Assembly (NCBI GenBank): GCA_019310965.1
Contig: JAFDDG010000035.1
Span: 1 to 36,225, forward strand
Reading direction: 5' to 3'
Length of the DNA stretch: 36,225 nt
Origin: Deltaproteobacteria bacterium
GTDB lineage: Bacteria; Myxococcota_A; UBA9160; SMWR01
In this document: positions 8,049-15,485 of the stretch, in pieces
Layout: each line of letters opens with the position of its first letter
Position numbering within the stretch: position 1 is the stretch's first letter
Notes under the pieces: generated by a model
What the model saw: the letters and a program-made list of their open reading frames with translations, nothing else
Database searches by the model: none
What the model was told of the DNA's origin: nothing
Position numbers and translations under genes: made by a program

Positions 8049-8903
8049 ATGGAACGACGACACGATCCGAGACCCTGGCAGACCGGAGTGCTCCTGACGC
8101 TGCTCGCCTGGGGCGCCCTCGGCCTCGACTTCGAGGTGGACGCGGGGCGCGCCGCCGCCACGCTGGGCGCCGCGCTCCTCACCCAGTGGGCGTGCACGCG
8201 CCTGTGGCGCCTGCCGCGCTTCGACCCGCGCAGCGCCCTGCTCTCCGGCCTCTCGCTCTCGCTGCTGCTGCGCGCCGACGCTTTCTGGCCGCTGCCACTG
8301 GCTGCGATGATCGCCGTCGTCAGCAAGTTCGCGATTCGCCGCGACGGCAAGCACCTCTTCAACCCCTCGTGCCTCGCCATCGTCGTGCTGCTCGCCTGCA
8401 GCGACGAGGTGTGGGTCTCGGCGGGTCAGTGGGGCACCAGTGCGCTCTTCGCTTTCGCGGCGGCCGGCCTCGGCACGCTGGTGGTGCGCCGCGCCGAACG
8501 TTCGGACATCACCTGGGCCTTTCTCGGCGCGTGGACGGCGCTGCTCGCCGGGCGCGCCCTGTGGCTGGGTGATCCACTCGCGATTCCGCTGCACGCTCTG
8601 CAGAACGGCGCCCTGCTGGTCTTCGCTTTCTTCATGATTTCCGATCCGCGCACCATCCCGGACTCGCGCGCCGGCCGCGTGCTCTTCGCGTGCGGCGTCG
8701 CCACCGCCGCGTGGGGGCTCCAGTTCGTCTTCTACCAGACCAACTCCCTGCTCTGGGCACTGGCGGGCGCTGCGCCGTTCGTGCCGCTGATCGACCGACT
8801 GCTGCCGGGGGGCCGTCACGCATGGACGGACACAGCAACGACGCCGGTGGGCGCTGCGCCCATTGCTGTCAAGCAAATTGCCACTGCAGGGGCGCCCGCG
8901 TGA
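8049..8903 (+). CDS. Stand-alone NqrB/RnfD-like membrane protein
   Basis: A 284-residue integral membrane protein with about nine hydrophobic segments. Family-like patches are RSALLSGLSLSLLLRA, KHLFNPSCLAIVVLL and FFMISDPRTIPDSRAGR, the last matching the conserved helix end of the NQR2/RnfD/RnfE family. In Rnf and Nqr complexes this subunit carries covalent FMN and part of the ion path. Here the FMN-attachment motif (S/GAT) is not evident, and no other Rnf or Nqr subunit is nearby, so a classical Rnf role is unlikely. Such orphan homologues are known in other phyla without a settled function. The ATG at 8049 starts the conserved part; an in-frame TTG at 8001 would add 16 residues but lies inside a small palindrome, so I prefer 8049. 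Confidence 0.75.
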   Translation: MERRHDPRPWQTGVLLTLLAWGALGLDFEVDAGRAAATLGAALLTQWACTRLWRLPRFDPRSALLSGLSLSLLLRADAFWPLPLAAMIAVVSKFAIRRDGKHLFNPSCLAIVVLLACSDEVWVSAGQWGTSALFAFAAAGLGTLVVRRAERSDITWAFLGAWTALLAGRALWLGDPLAIPLHALQNGALLVFAFFMISDPRTIPDSRAGRVLFACGVATAAWGLQFVFYQTNSLLWALAGAAPFVPLIDRLLPGGRHAWTDTATTPVGAAPIAVKQIATAGAPA

Positions 8904-8913
8904 AAGCTGCGGG

Positions 8914-9678
8914 TCAGGGCTCGTCGGGGCGTTCCGACGCGTCCTGCCCTCCGTCGACGAAGAGCAGCGATCCGCACACGAAGCTCGCCTCGGGGCCGAG
9001 CAGGAAGCGGATCACATTGGCGACTTCGGTGGGATCCGCGACGCGCGCCATCGGCATGCGGGCCACGTAGGCATGCATCGCCTCTTTCGTCCCCGGGTCC
9101 TCGAAGGCGCCTTCGACCATCGGCGTGTTCGTGACACCCGGAGCCACCGCATTCATGCGCACGCCGGCCTTCACGTACTCCCCAGCGTGGCGGCGCATCC
9201 AGCGGGCGAGGCCTAGCTTCGCTCCCGCGTACGCGACGGTGCTGCCCACCCTGTCTATAAGCTCGCAGGCTCCGCTCTCGTCTCCCGCCAGCAGCAGCTC
9301 CAGATACTCCGAATGGCGCCCCAGCCCCGGCCCCGAGTTCGACGAGATGAGCACGACGGAGCCCTGCCGACGTTCGAGGAGATCGCGCACGCCCTCTACA
9401 CAGGCGATGACTCCGAAATAGTTCACCCGGGTGATGAGGGAAGCGGGCGTTACGTGGGCTCCGATTCCGGCCAGCGGGACGAAGCCGTCGAGTCCCTCGG
9501 GCGCGCGCGCACGGAGGCCTTCGACGGCCGCCCTTCTCCCCTCCTGCGTCGAGAGGTCCGCGACGATGTCGGCCTGCTTGATGTCGACCACGGTCACCGA
9601 GTGGCCCGCGCCGACCAGTTGTTCCTTCAGCGCGGCGCCAATTCCCGTAGCGCCGCCCGTGAGTGCGAAAGTGCCCAT
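8914..9678 (-). CDS. 3-alpha-hydroxysteroid dehydrogenase-like SDR
   Basis: A classical short-chain dehydrogenase of 254 residues. It has the cofactor motif TGGATGIG (residues 7-14), VNYFG with Asn86, catalytic Ser in ISSNSG (about 112-113), and Tyr150/Lys154 in YAGAK. The overall pattern strongly resembles bacterial 3-alpha-hydroxysteroid dehydrogenase/carbonyl reductase of the Comamonas HsdA type: VDIKQADIVADLS, an insertion before the active Tyr, and APGVTNTPM. The Asp in VVDIK at the end of beta-2 favours NAD(H). Substrate assignment to steroids is by family resemblance only. It is convergent with the NqrB-like gene (10 bases between stops) and sits downstream of the cupin gene on the same strand. 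A purine-rich AGAGGT lies before the ATG. Confidence 0.88.
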   Translation of the reverse strand: MGTFALTGGATGIGAALKEQLVGAGHSVTVVDIKQADIVADLSTQEGRRAAVEGLRARAPEGLDGFVPLAGIGAHVTPASLITRVNYFGVIACVEGVRDLLERRQGSVVLISSNSGPGLGRHSEYLELLLAGDESGACELIDRVGSTVAYAGAKLGLARWMRRHAGEYVKAGVRMNAVAPGVTNTPMVEGAFEDPGTKEAMHAYVARMPMARVADPTEVANVIRFLLGPEASFVCGSLLFVDGGQDASERPDEP

Positions 9679-9774
9679 GCGAATACCTCTCTGACGGCGA
9701 AGCCCGGGAAGCCTCGCGCACGCTGCCGGTGGTTGGGGCGGAACCTCGTTTCGGCGAGCACCCGTCCGACCCGC

Positions 9775-10134
9775 CTACTTCAGCTCGATGCAGATCTCGC
9801 GCCAGGGCTTCTTGCCCGTGTTCACCGCGACCTCACTGCCGCTCTTCTCGATGAACACGGTATCGCCCGGCTGAACCTCGAGGGCCATGCGCCGGTTGTA
9901 GACACCCTGGGTGTCCGGGTGGGGCTCGACGCAGACCTCATCCCCCTCGATCTGTATCAGGATGTAGTCGAGCAGGTGCGTGTGCAGGCGGTTGCGCTGG
10001 CCCGGCTCGAGAGCGAGATCCCATATCTTGACGCGATCGTTCTCGAAGAGGAGCTTCCCGCCCCCGGGCCCGACCTCGGAGCCTTCGATGATCTTGATGT
10101 CCGTGCCGGGGTGTGTTGCGGCCTCTCCTGCCAT
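9775..10134 (-). CDS. Small cupin-domain protein (BauB-like)
   Basis: A single-domain cupin of 119 residues. The first cupin motif is recognisable as RVKIWDLALEPGQRNRLHTHLLDY, with His51 and His53 as likely metal ligands, followed by VQPGDTVFIEKSGSEVAVNTG as the second half. That second motif lacks the usual His, so metal binding may be weaker or use other residues. The DLxLEPG-HxH-xDY pattern recalls the small cupins named beta-alanine degradation protein BauB, a family whose biochemical role is loosely defined. The start is well supported by AAGGAGGAG on the minus strand about 6 bases before the ATG. It could be co-transcribed with the SDR 96 bases downstream. The specific substrate is unknown. 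Confidence 0.85.
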   Translation of the reverse strand: MAGEAATHPGTDIKIIEGSEVGPGGGKLLFENDRVKIWDLALEPGQRNRLHTHLLDYILIQIEGDEVCVEPHPDTQGVYNRRMALEVQPGDTVFIEKSGSEVAVNTGKKPWREICIELK

Positions 10135-10289
10135 GGCAGCTCCTCCTTCCGTCTCGTGTCAGCTCGTCTCACGACGCGGCGACGCGCGGCACGCCGGCGA
10201 TCGGCATGGCTTCGTCGGCGGCTCTCCATCTTGCCTCGTCCCGGCGCGGCGAACCAGCGTTCATTTCTTCCGCAGGCCGGCCGACCGGT

Positions 10290-10295
10290 TAGAAT
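10290..10295 (+). promoter_or_regulatory. Candidate -10 element (TAGAAT), possible leaderless start
   Basis: TAGAAT ends 7 bases before the ATG at 10303, so the predicted +1 falls on or next to the start codon. No Shine-Dalgarno sequence is present. Confidence 0.4.
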
Positions 10296-10302
10296 CCCGT
10301 CG

Positions 10303-11151
10303 ATGGCTCGAGTCAAGCGGATCACCTTCAAGACGCTGCCGACCGCGACGGACTGGGCGCCGCTCGTCGACATGTGGCTCGAGGCCGAGAAGCTCGAGGT
10401 TCTGGACGGCGGCTGGCTCTTCGATCACTTCTATCCGATCTACGGCGATCCCACGGGCCCCTGCTTCGAGGGATGGACCGCGCTCTCCTACCTGGCCGGG
10501 CGAACCAGCCGGCTGCGCCTCGGTCTCATGGTGACGGGAAACCCGTACCGCCATCCGGCGGTCCTCGCGAACATGGCCGCAACCTTCGACGTCTTCTCCG
10601 GCGGGCGCCTCGACCTCGGGCTCGGCGCCGGCTGGAACGAGAAGGAGGCCAGCGCCTACGGGATCCCCTTCGCTCCGCTGCGCGATCGCCTCGACCAGCT
10701 CGAGGAGGCGTGCCAGGTAATCTGCAGCCTCCTCGAGCAGACCCGCACCACCTTTCGCGGCAAGCACTACCAGCTCGAAGACGCCTACTGCGAGCCCAAG
10801 CCCATCCAGCAGCCGCGGCCCCCACTGACGATCGGAGGGCAGGGGGAGCGGCGGACGCTGCGCATCGCGGCGCGCTTTGCGGAGGATTGGAACTTCCCGG
10901 GCGGGACCCCCGAGCAGTTCGCCCACAAGCTCGAAGTGCTCCACGGCCACTGCGCCGCCGTGGGACGCGACCCCGCGGAGATCACCCCCTCCACCCACGT
11001 GATCGCGACCGACGACCCGGCGAAGACGGCCGCAGACGCCGTGGCCTTCGCGGAGGCTGGCGCCGAGCACCTGTGCCTGTACTTCTTCGACAACTCGGAC
11101 CCGGGGCTCCTGGTGCGCACGGTGGATGCCGTCAGCAGCGCGCTCGCATGA
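10303..11151 (+). CDS. Luciferase-like (LLM class) flavin/F420-dependent oxidoreductase
   Basis: A 282-residue TIM-barrel oxidoreductase of the bacterial luciferase-like monooxygenase family. Typical segments are RLRLGLMVTGNPYRHPAVLA, then FSGGRLDLGLGAGWNEKEAS with the family YGIPFAP, then PPLTIGGQGERRTLRIAARFAEDWN. Members use reduced FMN or coenzyme F420; this subgroup is usually annotated F420-dependent, so F420 synthesis elsewhere in the genome is expected (inference). The substrate is unknown. The reading frame stays open far upstream, but homology starts only after the ATG at 10303. No Shine-Dalgarno is visible, and a TAGAAT box ends 7 bases before the start codon, which suggests a leaderless mRNA. 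It is divergent from the cupin gene and convergent with the PEP-CTERM gene 24 bases beyond its stop. Confidence 0.93.
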   Translation: MARVKRITFKTLPTATDWAPLVDMWLEAEKLEVLDGGWLFDHFYPIYGDPTGPCFEGWTALSYLAGRTSRLRLGLMVTGNPYRHPAVLANMAATFDVFSGGRLDLGLGAGWNEKEASAYGIPFAPLRDRLDQLEEACQVICSLLEQTRTTFRGKHYQLEDAYCEPKPIQQPRPPLTIGGQGERRTLRIAARFAEDWNFPGGTPEQFAHKLEVLHGHCAAVGRDPAEITPSTHVIATDDPAKTAADAVAFAEAGAEHLCLYFFDNSDPGLLVRTVDAVSSALA

Positions 11152-11175
11152 AACGCAGGCAGCCCGGCCGCTCGA

Positions 11176-11514
11176 TCAGGCGCGCCGACGCGCCTGCAGC
11201 AACACCAGCCCGACTGCGAAGAGCAGCGCAGCGCTTGGCTCGGGGATGGCTTCGCCTGGGAAGACCACGATCCCCGTGTCACCGTGCGGGAAGATCACGC
11301 CGGACTGGGCTGTGAGGTCCACCGAGCAGGGTTCGCCCGGCGGCTGCGCACTCGAGCCCACGCTGACACCGGTGGCGAGGTCGCAGAGACCCGCGTTCGG
11401 GTCGACGGCCAAGAGCGGGCCGCTCAGCTGGACCCGCGTGAGGACGCTCGCAGGCGAGACCGCGAAGGCGCCCAGGAGCACGAGGGACGGGACGAAGCCG
11501 TGGTGCCGGAACAT
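11176..11514 (-). CDS. Small PEP-CTERM sorting-domain protein
   Basis: A 112-residue exported protein. It has an N-terminal hydrophobic signal (MFRHHGFVPSLVLLGAFAVS), a short extracytoplasmic body with two cysteines (LCDLATGV and GEPCSVDL), and a C-terminal PEP-CTERM tail IPEPSAALLFAVGLVLLQARRRA split as PEP motif, hydrophobic helix and arginine cluster. Such tails are cut and anchored by an exosortase (EpsH/XrtA type), normally found in bacteria that make exopolysaccharide, so an exosortase elsewhere is implied. GGGGAGG precedes the ATG. It begins 28 bases after the DUF2889 gene on the same strand and may be its last operon gene. The body is only about 60 residues and has no known domain; function unknown. 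Confidence 0.85.
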   Translation of the reverse strand: MFRHHGFVPSLVLLGAFAVSPASVLTRVQLSGPLLAVDPNAGLCDLATGVSVGSSAQPPGEPCSVDLTAQSGVIFPHGDTGIVVFPGEAIPEPSAALLFAVGLVLLQARRRA

Positions 11515-11542
11515 GGGCCTCCCCAGCAGTGCTGGTCGCTGA

Positions 11543-12394
11543 TCATGTCACACTGCCCGTCCCCGACTCGCCCCGTCGGCTGTTCTGGGGCGTCTCGTCC
11601 GATGCCTCCGCGAGCGGCCCCTCGTGCAGCGTCAGGTTGCGCAGGCTGCCGCTGATCCGGAGTGCGCGCTCGACCGTGCCGTCCGAGAACGTGTGGCAGC
11701 TGCCGCGCGGCATGCCGGGGATGTCGCTGGCGCGTCGGAAGTCCTCCACGTCCACGCTGCGGCCGATGGAAATGAAGGCGGCGCGCTGCAGCACGAGAGC
11801 CGCCTCCGCCGCATCCGCGTCCAGCGCCTGCTCCGCCCACCGGGCGAAGCCCGCGCCGCTGATGCGTCTGCCTGCGAAGGGAGCGGGGGACTCGATCGTC
11901 TGCTCACGGAGCTGCCACGCGAATACGGGCTGCCCGTCCCGGGCGATCTCGGCGACGCTGCACCCGTCCCTGCGATCGGGCACGGCGATGCGATAGCGGA
12001 CATCGCCGGCACCGCGGCCGACGCGCGCGATGGCCAGGGCGGCGGCGTCGAAGAGGTGAGTGCACTGGGCGCGCATGGAGGCATAACGTCCGGCGGCGAG
12101 CATGGAACCCTCGAGAGGCATGCCGCGCAGCCGCTCGAGCAGGCCCATGACCTCCGGACAGGTCGTCCACGGGGCCCGCACGGCCTCGCCGACGGCGTCC
12201 GTCACGCGCTCGCCGTCGTGCGACACCGTGGCCCGGAAATGGTGCATGTCGTCCACGAGCTCGCCCACAGCGAAGCCGGGCAGGACGCGGACGCAGAGCT
12301 CTCGCCGGTAGATGCCCGTGCCGTACGGCTGATAGGGAGTGCGAGGCAGCGATTGCGTCACGTTGCCGGAATCACCAACCGCGTCGCCGGACAC
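11543..12394 (-). CDS. DUF2889-family protein
   Basis: A 283-residue cytoplasmic protein without signal or membrane segments. It shows the DUF2889 pattern: an N-terminal YRRELCVRVLPG strand, ELVDDMHHFRATVSHDGERV, then EAVRAPWTTCPEVMGLLERLRG and AQCTHLFDAAALAIARV. A later conserved-looking patch is IPGMPRGSCHTFSDG. The family's biochemical role is unknown; members often lie near acyl-CoA and lipid catabolism genes, which fits this region. The start is a GTG at 12394; another GTG at 12361 is possible, and neither has a strong Shine-Dalgarno. It lies 45 bases after the phytanoyl dioxygenase gene on the same strand, so shared transcription is likely. Confidence 0.8.
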   Translation of the reverse strand: MSGDAVGDSGNVTQSLPRTPYQPYGTGIYRRELCVRVLPGFAVGELVDDMHHFRATVSHDGERVTDAVGEAVRAPWTTCPEVMGLLERLRGMPLEGSMLAAGRYASMRAQCTHLFDAAALAIARVGRGAGDVRYRIAVPDRRDGCSVAEIARDGQPVFAWQLREQTIESPAPFAGRRISGAGFARWAEQALDADAAEAALVLQRAAFISIGRSVDVEDFRRASDIPGMPRGSCHTFSDGTVERALRISGSLRNLTLHEGPLAEASDETPQNSRRGESGTGSVT

Positions 12395-12439
12395 GCTGTC
12401 ACCCCCGCGCCCCCGGAGGCCGCGCTCCGGCGCTCGACT

Positions 12440-13636
12440 TCAGCCCCGCTCTGCCGCCGCACGCAACGAGGCGATCTGCCCGTCCTCCTGTCCCAGGAGA
12501 ACATCATTGTAGTGCCGCTTGCCCCGGTGGTGGTAGGAGCCCTTGCCGGCAAAGCTCAGCAGCAGGCTCACCCGGTAGGGCCCCTGCTCGCCGGTGGGTG
12601 GCGGCGTGCCGTGCATGACGTCGCCAAAGTGGAGCGAGACATCGCCTGCCTCGGCCGGCACCGCCACCGCACCGGGCACCCGTTCGTGCGGCTCGGCAAA
12701 GGCGTAGGCGCCGCGGTGGGAGCCGGGCAGCACCTCCAACGGGCCCATCTCCGGCGTGGCCGGCGTCAGGTAGATCTGGCAGACACAGCAGGGGCAGGTC
12801 AGCGCGTGCCCGCCCATCCCGCAGTCCCGATGCCAGGGGAGGTTGGTGATCCCCTCCACCGCATCCGGAGACTTCCAGAGCACGGCGACTCCGTCTTCTC
12901 CCTGGTGGGGCAGCTCGAGATCCACGCCCGGAATCTCGCCGATGCGCAGAATCCGCGGATCCCGTGGCAAGCTGCGCATGGCGGGCAGGACGGCCGCCTC
13001 GATCACACGCGACAGCAGCACCTCACCGCTGGCGGTCTTCCCCCACCACGACTTCTGGTCGCCTTCGACGGCGCGCTCGCCGGCGGCCTCGGCTTCCTTC
13101 CGCAGCGCCGCAACCTCCGCTTCGGAGAAGACGTTCTTCAGCAGGATGTAGCCGGCCGCGCGCATGAACGCCGTCATTTCTTCGGGGTCGTCGTCCAGCC
13201 GGAACGTCTGCGCGGGATCGAGTGACTCGCCCTCGGCGTCGACCAGCGGCGCGCCGGGATCGTGAATGGGAACGCCGTTGTAGAGGGCGCGCAGGGCGGG
13301 CTCCCACATCACGAAGCGCATCAGGTCGCCGCGCAGGCTGCGCGCGCGGCCGTCGTAGAGCAGCCCCGGCGCAGACTCGAGATCGTGCACCAGCCCCGCC
13401 CACGACGCCCGATCCAGGCCGACGACCGTGTCGGCCGCAACGTCGCCCGGCACGATCTCGAGACGTCCCTGGCGCGGCTGGTAGGTATAGGAGCCCCCAT
13501 CGTCGATTCGGAACGCCAGCGACCCACGCCGCGCGACCTCGTCGGCCACCAACGCCTCGCGCCCCTCCGCCATCAACCGCGGCAGCTCCTTGCGGTGGTA
13601 CTCATCGAAGTCCAGGGCACTGAATCCTTGGGTCAT
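12440..13636 (-). CDS. Phytanoyl-CoA dioxygenase-family protein with N-terminal SCP2-like domain
   Basis: A 398-residue Fe(II)/2-oxoglutarate oxygenase. The C-terminal catalytic domain has the facial triad His269-x-Asp271 (LPWHRDCGMGGH) and His342 (GDVMHGTPPP), with Arg355 (YRVSLLL) likely holding 2-oxoglutarate. Residues ~38-110 (GSLAFRIDDGGSYTY, then GDVAADTVVGLDRASWAGL) look like an SCP2 sterol/lipid-carrier fold, so the enzyme probably presents a lipid or acyl-CoA substrate to the oxygenase (inference). Odd feature: a cysteine cluster CPCCVC at 281-286, next to the iron site. The ATG at 13636 is preferred over a GTG four codons earlier because GGAGG lies 5 bases upstream. A TAGAAT box sits 27 bases before the start. 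It is followed by the DUF2889 gene. Confidence 0.88.
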   Translation of the reverse strand: MTQGFSALDFDEYHRKELPRLMAEGREALVADEVARRGSLAFRIDDGGSYTYQPRQGRLEIVPGDVAADTVVGLDRASWAGLVHDLESAPGLLYDGRARSLRGDLMRFVMWEPALRALYNGVPIHDPGAPLVDAEGESLDPAQTFRLDDDPEEMTAFMRAAGYILLKNVFSEAEVAALRKEAEAAGERAVEGDQKSWWGKTASGEVLLSRVIEAAVLPAMRSLPRDPRILRIGEIPGVDLELPHQGEDGVAVLWKSPDAVEGITNLPWHRDCGMGGHALTCPCCVCQIYLTPATPEMGPLEVLPGSHRGAYAFAEPHERVPGAVAVPAEAGDVSLHFGDVMHGTPPPTGEQGPYRVSLLLSFAGKGSYHHRGKRHYNDVLLGQEDGQIASLRAAAERG

Positions 13637-13663
13637 GGCCGCCTCCACGGGTGGGGTGTCCCG

Positions 13664-13669
13664 ATTCTA
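13664..13669 (-). promoter_or_regulatory. Candidate -10 element (TAGAAT) for the phytanoyl dioxygenase gene
   Basis: Minus-strand TAGAAT, 27 bases before the ATG at 13636, which leaves a leader of about 20 nt containing the GGAGG Shine-Dalgarno. Confidence 0.45.
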
Positions 13670-13711
13670 CCGCCATCGGGGTGTCCCCTGCATCACGACC
13701 GCTTGCCAGCG

Positions 13712-14413
13712 CTAGCGCGAGCAGATGCGGTTGATGAGCGCCGCCAGCTCCGCGGGCCGAGAGACCATGGCATCGTGCCCCGCGTCCAGCTCCTCGACCT
13801 CCACCTCTCCGATGTGGGCGACCATCTGATCCTGCAGCGCAGCGGGCACCGTCTGGTCGGCGAGCAGCTTCACGTAGCTGGCGGGGATGCCCCGCCGCAA
13901 ACCCGCCAGGCGGCTGGGCTCGAGCATGGGCCCCCAGGCCTCGGGCACCAGCCGGTCCAGCACGAAGCGTGCCTGCTCCTCATTCATGTCGCTGCAGAAC
14001 ATTCCCCGGGCCACCTCCTCGGGCAGCAGCTGGGGGATCTCTTGCCGCAGGTTCTCCTGCGCCAGGGCCTTCACCTCCGGGGTCACGGTGTCCAGCGCCG
14101 ACTGGCCCTCCGCGGGCACGGTGCACGACACGAAGACCAGGCGCCGCAGGCGGTCGGGCACCCGGTCCGCCACCCGGGGCAGCACCATGCCCGCCAGCGA
14201 GTGGCCGACCAGGTTGACGGGCTCGTCGGGGAGCTCTTGAATCTCCTCCACCACCGCCTCGGCCCAGAGATCCGCCGTCACCTCCGAGAGTGGCGCGGGC
14301 CGCGTGCCGCGACCCGGCAGATCGAGCGCCAACGCGGGGCCATTCAGGTAGGGAAGCATGCGCTCCCAGCACCAGGCCCCGTGCCCACCACCGTGTACGA
14401 GCAGTGTCGTCAT
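13712..14413 (-). CDS. Alpha/beta hydrolase (plant methylesterase/hydroxynitrile-lyase-like)
   Basis: A 233-residue single-domain alpha/beta hydrolase. It has the oxyanion-hole strand LLVHGGGHGAWCWERML at the N-terminus, nucleophile elbow GHSLAG with Ser72, a likely acid at Asp187 (LLADQTVP) and His213 (LDAGHDAMVSRP). The HGGGHGAWCW and GHSLAGM patterns are those of the methylesterase/hydroxynitrile-lyase branch, whose bacterial members are esterases with unknown natural substrates. The start is taken at the ATG at 14413, where homology begins; the frame runs 36 codons further upstream to a GTG but that part resembles nothing. No signal peptide, so cytoplasmic. It is upstream of the phytanoyl dioxygenase on the same strand (75 bases) and divergent from the methyltransferase gene. 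Confidence 0.9.
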   Translation of the reverse strand: MTTLLVHGGGHGAWCWERMLPYLNGPALALDLPGRGTRPAPLSEVTADLWAEAVVEEIQELPDEPVNLVGHSLAGMVLPRVADRVPDRLRRLVFVSCTVPAEGQSALDTVTPEVKALAQENLRQEIPQLLPEEVARGMFCSDMNEEQARFVLDRLVPEAWGPMLEPSRLAGLRRGIPASYVKLLADQTVPAALQDQMVAHIGEVEVEELDAGHDAMVSRPAELAALINRICSR

Positions 14414-14578
14414 CAGCGCAGAGCATGTCAGGGCCCGTGGGGCTCTGCAACGCAGCGCATCTAGCCTACGCTCGGAGTCTCGCGCCGACCGGGATATCGC
14501 CCAGAGCAATCGCGCGCACACCCCCGTCGAGAACAGCGTCGCGATGCTCGACGCCGCGAGTGCAGCGGAGAAGGCGGA

Positions 14579-15472
14579 ATGACACTGATCGACGAGTTAC
14601 TCGCCAACGGCCCCGCGCTTCTCGACGGGGCCTGGGGCACGGAGCTTCAGGCCCGCGGGCTCACGCTGGGCGAAGTCCCCGACTTCTGGAACCTCGAGCA
14701 CGCCGAGCGCGTCGAGCAGGTCGCCCGGGCCTACGTGGAAGCCGGGAGCGACATCATTCTCACCAACACCTTTCGCGCGAATAACATTGCGTTGGCCAAC
14801 CACGCAGACGTCTCGCAGCTCGACCGGGTGAACCGAGCCGGGGTCGAGATCTCGAAGCGCGCGGCCGGAGAGCGCGCACGGGTCTTCGCCTCGATCGGGC
14901 CCAGCGGCAAGCTCCTCATGCGCGGACAGGTGGACGAGGCCTCCCTGCGCAAGAGCTTCGAGCAGCAGGCGCGAGCCCTGGCGGCGGGTGGGGCGGATGC
15001 GATCGTGGTCGAGACCATGGGCGACCTCGAGGAGGCCCGCTTTGCGATCGACGCGGCGCGCGCGACCGGGCTGCCGGTGGCTGCCTGCATGGTGTACGAC
15101 AGCGGCAAGAAGAAGGATCGCACCATGATGGGCGTCCCGCCGGCACAGGCCGCCGAGGCCCTCAGCGAGGCGGGCGCGGACGTGATCGGCGCGAACTGCG
15201 GAAACGGCATCGACGGCTACATCCCGATCTGTGCGCAGCTGGCCGCGGCGACCGACCGGCCGATCTGGATCAAGGCCAACGCCGGCCTGCCCACACTCGA
15301 GGGAGGCGAGGTGGTCTACCGCACCACGCCCGACGAGTTCGCCTCGCACCTGGACGAGCTCGTCGCTGCCGGAGCGAGCTTCATCGGCGGCTGCTGCGGA
15401 ACGAATCCCGCTTTCATCGCATTGCTCAGGACACGCCTCGACGCTCGAGCTTCTGCGCGGCGACCCCAGTAG
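14579..15472 (+). CDS. Homocysteine S-methyltransferase family protein
   Basis: A 297-residue zinc-dependent methyltransferase of the homocysteine S-methyltransferase/betaine-homocysteine methyltransferase family (also the N-terminal domain of MetH). The three zinc cysteines are Cys207 (GANCGNG) and Cys272-Cys273 (GGCCGTNP). The barrel starts with LLDGAWGTELQARGL and has LTNTFRANN, the usual substrate loop. It transfers a methyl group from a donor such as S-methylmethionine, betaine or another methylated compound to homocysteine; the donor cannot be read from sequence. No cobalamin domain is attached. A purine-rich GGAGAAGG precedes the ATG. It is convergent with the SDR gene, 13 bases between stops. 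Confidence 0.92.
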   Translation: MTLIDELLANGPALLDGAWGTELQARGLTLGEVPDFWNLEHAERVEQVARAYVEAGSDIILTNTFRANNIALANHADVSQLDRVNRAGVEISKRAAGERARVFASIGPSGKLLMRGQVDEASLRKSFEQQARALAAGGADAIVVETMGDLEEARFAIDAARATGLPVAACMVYDSGKKKDRTMMGVPPAQAAEALSEAGADVIGANCGNGIDGYIPICAQLAAATDRPIWIKANAGLPTLEGGEVVYRTTPDEFASHLDELVAAGASFIGGCCGTNPAFIALLRTRLDARASARRPQ

Positions 15473-15485
15473 GGCACGCAACCGC

